The notes beneath the pieces were generated by a model. The model was not told the DNA's origin. It ran no database searches and saw only the letters and a program-made list of their open reading frames with translations. From contig NC_044559.1 in NCBI RefSeq assembly GCF_007565055.1, positions 40,852,546 to 40,916,545 of the forward strand: a DNA stretch of 64,000 nt. Reading direction: 5' to 3'. The position numbers and the translations under genes are program-made. Below are positions 32,831 through 44,800 of this stretch, piece after piece (within the stretch, counting starts at the first letter, position 1; every line of letters starts with the position of its first letter). Origin of the DNA: Rhinopithecus roxellana. Taxonomy: Eukaryota > Chordata > Mammalia > Primates > Cercopithecidae.

Positions 32831-35800
32831 GTGAAGAGCAGCCAGACTAGCAAAAATTGTATTAGTTTCCTAAGCCAATAAATTTGCTGGCAATGTCTTT
32901 TGGATGGTTTTGCTGAAACACTGAAAGATCAGGATGGCTTGTTATCACAGACCTTTCCCTTGAAGGTGGGCACCCTTTGGCCTGGCATTCGGGTTTGAGC
33001 ACTAAGCCTGGGGTCTCTGGCAGTTTGATTTAGAGCCGGGAGCCAGCCCTCCCAGCACTTTGTCCATCCGCCAGTCAGGATTTGCATATTTGGCACTCCT
33101 AGTTCTGGGGAAATTAAATGTCACACCTCATTCAGAAAAGGTTGAGGCCTTCAGGGAGGTTTTCTGATGTCCTTCATGGCCACCAATCTGTAACATTTTT
33201 GAGACTAGTAGCTGACTAATAAATGGGGAAAAAACCAAGATGGCTTTAGGAACTAACATTTACATGGAGTTTTTAAGCCCCAAAGTGTGAATATTATCAA
33301 AGCTTTAAGAACTTCATTATTCTTCTTACTTTCCCTTTTCTTTCTCTCGATAATCTAAGGGAAAGAGATTATATTCAAATAAAAAGGAAAGTGAGATTTC
33401 CTCCATAGACATAATTATTTTGACAGCTGTTGGGCTGTACAGCATAAACTACTGCACTTCTCAGGGGCGGCAAGATCGTGCTTCACATTAAGAGCTGAAT
33501 ATACGTAATGACTCTGCTAATTAGGAGTAAAAGTAACAACAGAGAAAGTATTTCCAGATCCTATCTCAGTGAATAGTTTGGTACACCTTTCTCAAGAGAT
33601 TACAATTTTAGCAATTTGCACTTTCGCCATTTTTTTCTTTCCTTGTAATCCTGTTTTATGGTAAAGGAGCTTTACAACAGTGAACAGCAGGAAGGGCAAA
33701 TAACCACATGTTGAAAATCACGACTTTATTTTCTTTTAACAGGTTAATTTAAATCTTGGTATCTTTATTTCAATTTCCATGTAACTCAATTTAAAAGAGT
33801 TTTTGGAAGCTTCATCCTTTTTACATTGTGTTTTTTGATTATACAGTAAATTGTAAAAGAGAAGAAAAGCAATTCCCCCACTTGGAAATAATTGTTATCA
33901 ATATTCTACTGAGTTTTGGTGGGTGTTTCCATTTGTACCTAGGCTCTTTGGAGGACCAGTGTTACTTTCACATGTTTCAGAATAGTTTTTCTGTTTTGCA
34001 TTTTTACATATTTTCCTCTAGTCTTATTATTTTTTTAAGAACACAGGAAGACTTTGTTAAACAAAACTACTTATTCCTCCTTAGTATGACTTTCTGATTT
34101 GGATGTCTGTGTATCAGTTTGAATAAGCTGCATTTATTCCAGCAGCATCCTTTAGTGTGGTCACTGTTCCCAGATTTGCTAAAGCCTAAGTCTGTGTTCT
34201 GTAATTGGAGCAGAAGCAATCTTATTTCAGAGATGGGTATTAATAGAATTTCTAGTTTTCTGCCTCTGTTGTCTTTTTATCTCAAATATATGCCTTATTT
34301 GTTTGCCAATTAAAAAAAACAATTCAAATACCATACAGTTCATCCATTTAAAGTATATAAGTCAATGGTTTTTAGTGTATTCAGAGTCATGTGGTTATCA
34401 CCACAATCAATTTTAGAACCTTTCATCATCCCCCGAAAAAACCCCGTCTTCGTTAGCAGCCACTCCTCATTTCCTTCCAAACTCCAGCTCCCCAGCACCA
34501 TGCAACCACTAATCTCCTTTCTGTCTCTATAAATATTTGTCTGTTCTGGACATCTCATATAAACAGAATAATACGCCACGTGGCCTTTTGTGATGGACTT
34601 CTTTCACCTAGCATAGCTTTTAAGTTTCGTTCCAGTTGTAATGTGTAGCAGTACTTTATTTTTCTTTATTGCCAGATAATCCTTTGTATGGGTATGTCAC
34701 ATTTTATTTCTTTGTTCATCAGTTGATGGACATTTGAATTGTTTCCACCTTTTAGCTATTATGAATAATGCTGTCATAAACCATTTTGCGTACAAGTTCT
34801 TGGTGGTATATTTGTTTTTATCTCTCTTGGGTGTGTACCTAGGAATGGAATTGCTGGGTCATATGGTAACTCTAACCTTTTGTGGAACTGCCAGACTGAC
34901 TTTTTTTTTTTTTTTTTTTGAAACAGAGCCTTGCTCTGTCCCCCAGGCTGGAGGGCAGTGACGTGATCTCGGCTCGCTGCAACCTCCGCCTCCCTTGGTT
35001 GAAATGATTCTCCTGCTTCAGCCTCTCGAGTAGCTGGGACTACAGTTATGTGCTACCACACCCGACTAATTTTTTGTATTTTTAGCAGAGATGGGTTTTC
35101 ACTGTGTCAGCCTGGTTAGATGGTCTTGATCTACTGACCTGGTGATCCACCCGCCTTGGCTTCCCAAAGTGCTGGGATTATAGACGTGAGCCACTGTGCC
35201 TGATTTTCAAAACAGTGTGCTATTTTACAAAAATGATGTAAAGAGGCCAGGCACAGTGGCTTATGCCTATAATCCCAGCACTTTGGGAGGCCGAGGCAGG
35301 GGGATTGAGACCAGCCCGGGTAACATGGTGAGACTTTGCCTCTACAAAAACAGCCACGTGTGGTGGTACATCCCTGTAGTCCCAGCTACCTGGGAGATCA
35401 CCTTAGCCCAGGACTTTGAGGCTGCAGTGAACTGTGATCGTGCCCCTGCACTCCAACCTGGGCGATGGAATGAGACACTATCTCCAAAAAGAGAGAGAGA
35501 GAGAGAGGTGGGGTCAAGTGCAGTGGCTTATGCTTGTAATCTCGGCACTTTGGGTGGCCGAGGTGGGAGGATTGCTTCAGGCCAGGAGTTCGAGACCAGC
35601 CTGGGCAACATAGCAAGACCCTGTCTCTATAAAAAATTTAAAAGTTAGCTGAGTGTTGGCTGGGTGTGGTGGCTCACGCCTGTAATCCCAGCACTTTGGG
35701 AGACTGAGGTGGGCGGATCACCTGAGGTCAAGACCAGCCTGACCAACATGGAGAAACCCCGTCTCTACTAAAAATACAAAATTAACTGGGCATGGTGGCA

Positions 35801-38800
35801 CATGCCTATAATCCCAGCTACTCTGGAGGCTGAGGCAGGAGAATCATTTGAACCTGGGAGGCAGAGGTTGTGGTGAGCAGAGATCATGCCATTGCACTGC
35901 AGCCTGGGCAACAAGAGTGAAACTCCGTCTCAAAAAAAAAAAAAAATTAGCTGGGTGTAGTGGTGTATACCTGTAGTCACAGGTAGTCAGGAGGCTGAGG
36001 CAGGAGGATTGCTTGAGCTCTGGAGTTTGAGGCTGCAGTGAGCTGTGATTGCACCACAGCACTCCAGCCTGGATGGTAGAGTGAGACCCTGTCTCTAAAA
36101 AAGAAAATTTAGAAATCTGTATGAGGGTACGAGGAATCTGTAATGGTTTAAACAATGAGGACATAGATGTTGCTTCTTTAGAGAAAAAATACCCTTTAAA
36201 GTTATATAGGTTTTGTCCTATGTCTGCATATCTTATTTGCGTATCTCATTGCCTTAATAGATAACCGCATCATTTTCCCTGTTTAGTTTCCATCAGACAT
36301 CTGTTTAAAATTTTAGCTTCAGATGGATATAGATACCAGCTTTTCACATAAAATTATTTATGTCCCTTTTCTTAAATGGCAGCAGCAACATCAACCCTTA
36401 ATCTCAGTCATAAGATGTAAGTTGCAAGCACAATTAAAAAACTAGGGAAGTGCCGTGGAGCTTGTGGAGAAGTAGCTGGGAGTTGTAGCTGTGGTACTTT
36501 CTTTTTGAAATCTCGTGTTTCAGAGTTGTGATAAGGACCTAACCATGTACCACACAAAACTGGCTGGGCCTCTGGAAAAGGGAAGGTGACCCTGTTGCCA
36601 GTGCTGTGCATTGTAATCCCTGGAGCTCTGTGTAAACAAAATCCCTTAGGACTGGGAAGGAATCCTAAGTAATTTTCTCTATCCCTGTTTTTTGTCAGGA
36701 CTGAATTTAACCGTTTCAGAAAGGTAGTGCTCTGTACTTTATTTTCTAAAGGTAACTGTGTAGAAGATTCTGACATACTCATTGGAAATGTTTACATTTA
36801 TAGTAATCTCATTTGTTTGAGACAGGGTCTCGCTCTGTCACACAGGCTGGAATGCAGTGGCACGATCCTCCTGCCTTCAGCCCTCCAAGTGGCTGGGACT
36901 ACAGGCATGCGCCACCACCCTCGGCTAATTTTTTTTTTTCTATTTTTTGAAGAGATGAGGTCTCACTGTATTCCCCATGCTGGTGTTGAATACCTGGGCT
37001 TAAGCGATCCGCCTGCCTTAACCTCCCAAAGTGCTGGGATTATAGGTGTGAGCCCCAGCACCTGGCCAGCAATTTAAAATTTTTATTTAGAAAAAAATCA
37101 CTTTTAAGAGACAGAGAAAGCCTTCCAGTAAAGGTGTTTCCATGAGTTTGAACTTTGTTATACAGATCCACAATCCTTATCTGAACTTCCTGGGGCCATA
37201 TTTGTTTTAGAATTCAAGTTTTTTGGGGGTTTTCAAATGGTTATTCCATGTATTTTCTACAGTCTAAAGTGGTTCTGAAGCATTACCCTACAATAAAACA
37301 CATTAATGTTTTTTAAAGAATTGTATGACTATTCATACTAAGGGAGGTAAGTGATGATTATCAGTATCTTCATATCAATTCAGGGCATGCTTTGTCATTA
37401 AATGAGTTTTTAACTTAAAAAATACACTTTCAGGTTTTAGAGTTTTTTGGATTTTGGAATTGTACATAAGGAAGTTAAGGGATGATGGGCTTATATTAAC
37501 TCTGTTTCAAGGCCAGGATGAGGGTAGATAAAAGAAATAAAAATAGAAGAGACCAGATGTGGTGACTCATGCTTGTAATCCCAACGCTTTGGGAGGCTGA
37601 GGTGAGCAGATCAGTTGAGGTCAGCAGTTCAAGACCAGCCTGGCCAACATGGTGAAACCCTGTCTCTATTAAAAATACAAAACTTAGCCAGGCATGGTGG
37701 CACGTGCCTGTAGTTACAGCTACTCCAGAGGCTGAGGTGGGAGAACCCCTTGGATCTGGGAGGCAGAGGTTGCAGCAAGCTGAGATTGCGCCATTGCACT
37801 CTAGCCTGGGCAGCAGAGTGAGACTCTGTCTCAAAGAAGGAAAGAAGGGAGGAAGGAAAGGAAGAAGGAAGGAAGGAAGGAAGGAAGGAAAGGGAAGGGG
37901 AAAGGGGAGGGGAGGAAGGAAGGAGGGAGGGAGGAAGGCAGGCAGTAAGGAAGGAAATGCCAAGTTTAGAGAATAAGTAATTTTTAAAGTCGATCAGACT
38001 GAAGCCATAGCCTTTCTGAGTCTGCATCTAGAAGCAGACAGTAGCAGGTGGGAATTTGGCCCCTACACAGTAAAGAGGACTAACCCGGCTTCATGGGAGA
38101 TGGGAGCCTGGGGCCATGCTTAGCACTTGAGGCCTGGTGCTCAGGTGGAACTCCCTAGATCATGAGGGGAGCTGTTAGAGTGTCTGCACTGAGTTGGATA
38201 ATCAATCCTGCATAGAGCATCTCCAGTGTGCCATACCGGTAGCACTTCTGTGAAGAAATACTGGTCTGGACAAAAGATAGGGATCTGAATCAACACCATA
38301 GCAATGAGGATGAAGTGGTTGGGGTTGATAGGAGAGACTTAGAGAAGGAGAATGATGGAAGATGATTCCAAGGTTTCTTGCTTAAATGATCCTGTGGTTG
38401 GTGCCATCATTACCTGAAATAGGACATACCGGAGAAGGAACAATATTTGGGGAGCAGATGTTGCTCAGTTCTAGAGATGCTGAGTTTGAGAGTCTAGTGT
38501 GTCTCAGTGTAGGGGAGACGTCACAGTGTGTCTCAGTGTAGGGGAGACGTCACGTATCAGTCTTGAGATTAGGGTGAAGGAGTGGCGTTAGCAAACGTAG
38601 TAGTAGTTAAAATGAGGAAAGAGGGTGACATTTTCTAGATGGAGCATGAAGACTGAGAAGAGAGTTAAGGGTAGAACACTGGGAATACCATCAGTTTTAG
38701 AGAAGAAAGATAGACCCACAAAGGAGACTGAGAAGAAACAGCCGGAGGTGGGGAAGGACCCGGGGAGATTGTTGTCATGGGGATCAGAGGAAGAGACAGC

Positions 38801-41800
38801 AGGGAGTGTTCATGAGCGCCACATTCCGAGAGACAGAGTTAGGAGGCCTAAGCAGTGTCATTGGAGCCTTTACTCCTTGACCTGCCCCAATCAGATTATA
38901 GTCGTTGCAGTTCCAGTGGCTGGGACACTGTCCCCTGCTGGCTCTCAGAGTGGATTCCAGGTTTGAGGAATGGATTTAAAAGAAGATTCTCACATGTGTA
39001 AACAAACATGTCCCAAGGTGCTAGGAAAGGGGCTGTTAGAGGTTGGGACAAAGGAAAGGGGTGAATGATGAGCCCAGGTCGTAATCCCAGAAACTAACCT
39101 TGAAGAGAAAAATGGACTCCGTCTTCCTGAGTGAGGAAAACCTGGGTGCAGACTAGGTGTGCTGTTGCACATTTACTTGAAATAGCCAGACCTTTGATAG
39201 ATTCCCAGGGGGAGGATTTTGCTGGCTTGAGTGCTCTTAAGGAATGATTGTGTTGGCCGGGCGTGGTGGCTCACGCCTATAATCCCAGCACTTTGGGAGG
39301 CTGAGGCGGGCAGATCACATGAGGTCGGGAGTTTGAGACCAGCCTGACCAACATGGGGAAACCTCGTTTCTACTAAAAATACAATATTAGCCGGGCATGG
39401 TGGTGCATGCCTGTAATCCCAGCTACTCGGGAGGCTGAGGCAGGAGAATTGCTTGAACCCAGGAAGTGGAGGTTGTGGTGAGCCGAAACCGCACCATTGC
39501 ACTCCAGCCTGGGCAACAAGAGCGAAATTCTGTCTCAAAAAAAAAAAAAAAAAAAAGGATGACTGTGTCTGTGTATCCCGTTTTGAATACTAAAATTGTA
39601 ACAATCTGTAGCTCGGTCTTGAGCAAGTAAGCATGTTTTCAGGTTTTTAAGCGTTATTCATAGGCCTAATCATTAACATTTTATATAAAAATTGCTAGCC
39701 AACAGTGGCCTGGTGCCACAAGCAAAGCAGTAGCTGGAGACCAAAGGGGAACATCTGTTTAAAACTGCTGCTCTGCTGCCCCAGTGATGCTGTATCAAGG
39801 AGGGTGGGGTGTGTGCGACATGTTCATGGGAGAAGGGAGTGATGGCTGTGAAAGCTCCAATGGCAGCCACTGCTAAGGCACTAGAGGTAGGAGTCAACAA
39901 GACAAAGATCCTGCCTTGAAGGAGCTTACATTATAGAAGGAGGAGACAGATGATAAACATCAGCACAATAACTATAGTATGTTGGAAAGTAATAAACGCT
40001 GATGGAAATGAAAGTTGAGCACAGTAAGTGTGGTGGAGGGAGTGCCCAGGAGTGAAGATGGAGGTAAGATATCTGGGGAGGGGGTGTCCGGGCAGAGAGG
40101 ACAGCTGTGTTGAGGAATAGCAAGGAAGCCAATGTGGGTGGAGTGGGGTGAGCAGGGGGCAGAGAGGACTAGGAGGTGAAGCTGGTGGAGGGGAGGGGAG
40201 GGTCTGGTTTTGGACGTGTTAAGTTTGAGATGTCTGGTAGACATCCCAGTGGAAATGTTGGGATATGTGAGGCTGGAGTTTTGGGAGAGAGCTGGGCTGG
40301 AAATAAACATTTGGGAAGTTGGGTTGGCATGTGGATGGTACTGGAATCCATGAGTCTGGATGAAATCACTGAGGGAGTGAATGCAGATGAGAAGGGGATC
40401 AGGGACTGAAGCTTGGGGCACCTAGACATCAAGCAGGAGGCTGGAAAGGAACCAGTCAAAGCGGTAGAGGAGGAGTGACCAGTGGGAGCCAGGTGAAGCC
40501 GTGTATTGTAGGATGAGGGAGTGACTCAGATGCTACTGAGAGGTTAAGAACCAAGAGCATTGGATTTAGCAAAGTGGAGGTCATTGATCATGCTGGAGAC
40601 AGCAGCTTGGGAGAGTGGTAGGGGTGAAAGTGGGGTGGAGGGGTGGGTTGGGGAGAGAATGGGAGGACTGGAGCTGGAGGCAGTGAGGAGTGCAGAGTGA
40701 GAGGACAGCAGTGTTTGAGGAAGAGGAGTCGAGCGGGGGTGTGCAGAGCAGAGGGGCACAGGAGGATGGGCCTGTGTGCTAACAAACCATCACAGAAAGA
40801 GGGGTGCTATATCCATACACTTGGTTCTGTCTTCTCTCCTTCACTGTCACCTGGAGTTCTTGCTAGTTTTATTTGAAGGGAAATAAAGTGAGCTGTTCTG
40901 GCAGAAGGAATATAAAGTTTTTCTGCCTCATCTTTATTCCCTTGTCTTTAATGGTAGGGCAGGAGCAGCTTAAAGCTGTAATCATGGTGTGAAACCCGTG
41001 TGGACAGTTTTTGATAGCCATAATTTTGAAAAGGCTTGAAATCATCTGAAGATTCCATTGCACATGAAAATTTAGTCCGGTTATTAGTTTCTACTTCCAA
41101 ATTTAGTAAAACAGGGACGCGCTCTCTCTCTCCCCCTTTTCTTAGATAATCAAAGTTTAAATTCGCCTTTCTTCTCATTTTATGTTAATAGTTATTTTGT
41201 AACACACTGATGATAATAAGCATTTATTAAGTATTAGTTCTTATTAAGAGTCTCCTACTTAGTGTAGCAATGAAACTAGTTTGTTGAAAAAATGGAATTG
41301 GTCTGCATATTGTTAACAGAATTTGTGTGTACATTTCAGAATATTTGCTTTGTTTGCTGAGCTACATGAAATTATATGTAAAACCCTCAACTTTAACCAG
41401 GTAGCCTTCTTTAGAACCTTCTGTGCCTACTCTTATCTTTACACAGCTGTATTCACGCTCCCATGCCCTTCCTTACCCTTGTCAGTTGTGCAGCACTTCT
41501 CCTGCAGCCCCTAATTACAGCTTCTTCAAGTTTAACTAATCTCTGGACCCAAAGCGTATGTTATTAAGCTGATTTCATTAGTGCATGTGAGCATAGGAGG
41601 AGAGGGAGTGGTTGAAATGTCCAGCTTTTAGGGCTCCCACTAGAGCAGGCTCTTAAGCCATCTTCTCAGCCAAAACACTCAATTAGCATCGGTGTTTAGC
41701 ACGGATACCTGTAAAATCATAACCCTGAAGCATAGCAAATGTGCATTTTGCAATTTTTATATTCTTAGATACTAATTTCCAAAGCATTAATAACCTCAGC

Positions 41801-44800
41801 CAGAACATTTCGTTCTTCAGTTACGTTAGAGGAGAACTCATTATGAGCCTAACCTGAATTTCCACCTCTAAATCCTAAGTCTATCCTGCCCTGTATTCTT
41901 TGTGTTTTATCCTCTGCTGTAGCTTTCTCATCATGGGACTCACAGCTGTGTGTGCCATCAATTGTCTACTTGATAATTTTTCTAAGTCTTGAGGTTTACT
42001 GTTAATCAGAATGCCTGAGCAGTAGCATTTAATTTTGCACTCGAACACTTAACAAGCAGATATTAATAATAACAAATAATCTTTCTCTTCCTATTTAGCT
42101 CTGTAAGAAGCATCATTTTGGTATTAACAAACCAGAGAAGATTATACCATCTCCTGATGACTCAAAGTTTCTACTGAAGACCTTTACTCATATTAAATCC
42201 AATGTGTCTGCTCCTAATAAAAAGAAAGTAAGAGTTTAATTGATATGGGCTTTGAATTCATCTTTGATTATTTTTAAATGGAGAGATAATTCTCTACTCA
42301 GAAAATTTATTTTCAAACCATTTGTTATATTGAAGCACTGTCTGCTTATGTCCTTGGGATTATTTTCACTTCTCTCTTAGGAATTTATGTGTTATCCTCA
42401 GACTACTTTACATTTAATTTCTGTAGTAATAGTACATTAATTTCTTATAGGTTAAGGAAAGTAAAGAGAAGGAGAAGTTGGAGAGGAGATTGCTTGAAGA
42501 GTTGCTGAAGATGTTCATGGACTCGGAATCCTTTTATTATAGCTTGACCTATGACCTGACCAATTCGGTGCAGAGGCAGAGCACTGGGGAGAGGGATGGT
42601 CGGCCCCTCTGGCAGAAGGTACCACTCACAGCTCATAGAGCAGGGTTTGCCCTTGGGAACAAGTGATGGCCTGTTTTGGCTTTTGTAGGAAAACTGAAAT
42701 AATGTGTTTCTGAACTGTTGTTTCTGCACCTTTTCTAGGTTGATGACCGATTTTTTTGGAATAAATACATGCTACAAGATCTTACTGATATTGGTGTGAG
42801 TAGTTGTTTCTAAAATATTCTAACCCTACTGAGATTGGTGTATTTGTTTCTAAAACATCTGGATATAATTGTTAAGCAAATGTTTTTTAATTAAGATACA
42901 TTTTTAAAGATCACTATGTTTTCTCCTATGGAATGGGAATCATTTAGGTAGGAAAACCAAGGCATTATTTTAAGGCAGTTTACAATTCCACTGCCTCGTC
43001 ACAGGCCTGTCTTTTTAGCAGATTCCCATAGGATGGTGGTAAGTTAAGGCTGTGGAACTCATGTCCGTAGAGGTCCTGCAAAAGAGGTATTTTCTTTTTT
43101 CTTTTCTTTTTTTTTTTTTTTTTTGAGATGGAGTCTTGCTCTGTTGCCCAGACTGGAGTGCAGTGGCACGATCTCGGCTCACTGCAAGCTCCGCCTCCCG
43201 GGTTCACGCCATTCTCCTGCCTCAGCCTCCTGAGTAGCTGGGACTACAGGCGCCCGCCACCTCGCCCGGCTAGTTTTTTGTATTTTTAGTAGAGACCAGG
43301 TTTCACTGTATTAACAAGGATGGTCTCGATCTCCTGACCTCGTGATCCGCCCACCTTGGCCTCCCAAAGAGCTGGGATTACAGATGGGAGCCACCACACC
43401 TGGCCAAAAGAGGTATTTTCTTTCTACCTATTGGGAAAGTTGAAGTCCAGTTTTCCTGTAATGGTACCAATTATTTTTACTTTCGCCGCACCTCTGTTTT
43501 CCCATCTGGGAATTGGAATAGACAAATCTCTAAGGCCATTGCTGTACTACTGGTATTTGATTGAGGGAAAATACAGAATATGATCAGATTATTGCATGAA
43601 GTTCCTCTGGTTTGATGATTACTTTCTTCCTTTTCTTGGTCATGTATGTTGGAAAATTGACTGTCTGAAGACAATTCATTCAATCAACAAATATTTATGG
43701 AAGGCCTGTTATGTGCCACTTGTCTTTTCAACACTAAACAAAGCAGGCAAATAGGTGAATAAAGTCATATATTATCTTTTAACCTTTCAGAAATTTCAGA
43801 CCTTTTCCTTTTGGTTTATCCCCCTTACTGGTGGTTAGTATCAGTGATTTTCCCATACTCTATGGTGTCTTCGCTAGATATCCATCAATTGCCTCTATGG
43901 AGAATGAGGCCTGAGATTATTCTTACCTCTGTTTGCAATGCTGATCAAACTGTGACCACCAAAACCCAGTGGTAGAGGAGAAAAGCAGGGGCATCTGTAA
44001 TGAGCATTTGTCCTGTGTGCTGACAAGATCGAGCTCTAATTGTTTTTGCTGAGTTTTTGTCAGAATGCTTTTACATTACCATTTAAAACTGACGACTTGA
44101 AGTTGTCATATTCAAAGGTGACATTTGGCAGCATAAATTTCTCTATGTCTGTCAAGAGTTTTGCATTTATTGCTAGAACAGAAATATGAATGATGGGAAT
44201 GGTGATAAGAATGCAGATAGATCCTTTACCTCACCATTTTCAATTTTTACCACTTTCCTAACATCCAATCTGCAGGCCCCATAAAACAAAACAAAACCGC
44301 GAGATAGGATCTGGAGTGTTTGGTGATGGAAGAAGAGGTGGATTTGAAGTGGATGCTGAGATTAAGCCTGGGTACACTTATGGAGATAAGAGAGAAAGCA
44401 GGACGAAGAACAACTTTCTGGAGCATTTTTATCCTTTACTGTCTCTGCAGACAATAAGTTGAGAAATCTGTCTTCTTAGTCTAACTGAAAGGAACAGAAG
44501 AAGAAATCTTTTTTATTTATTTATTTTTTGACAGAATCTCGCTCTGTCACCCAGGCTGGAGTGCAGTGGCATGATCTCAGCTCACTGCAACCTCCACCTC
44601 CCAGGTTCAAGCGATTCTCCTGCCTCAGCCTCCCAAGTAGCTGGGATTATAGCTTGCGCCACCATGCCCAGCTAATTTTTTGTATTTTTAATAGAGACGG
44701 GGTTTCACCATGTTGCCCAGGCTGGTCTCAAACTCCTGACCTCAAGTGAATCACCTGCCTCAGCCTCCTAAAGTGCTGGGATTACAACGTTGATCCACTG

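Noticed and set aside
35500..36164. A cluster of direct repeats that looked like a tandem array
   Set aside because: The spacing and sequence are explained by nested and adjacent Alus.
37160..37490. Possible DNA-transposon fragment (AGTTTTTTGGATTTTGGAAT near 37440)
   Set aside because: It resembles a known mammalian repeat end, but I could not establish the other end or a family, so it is not listed as a feature.
37496..38027. Minus-strand frames of 132-155 codons with Pro/Ser/Phe repeats
   Set aside because: They combine the GGAA tract with an Alu.
39972..40421. 149-codon Ser/Pro-rich minus-strand frame
   Set aside because: It lies on the pyrimidine strand of a purine-rich ancient repeat, where stop codons are rare; no domain, splice or promoter context.
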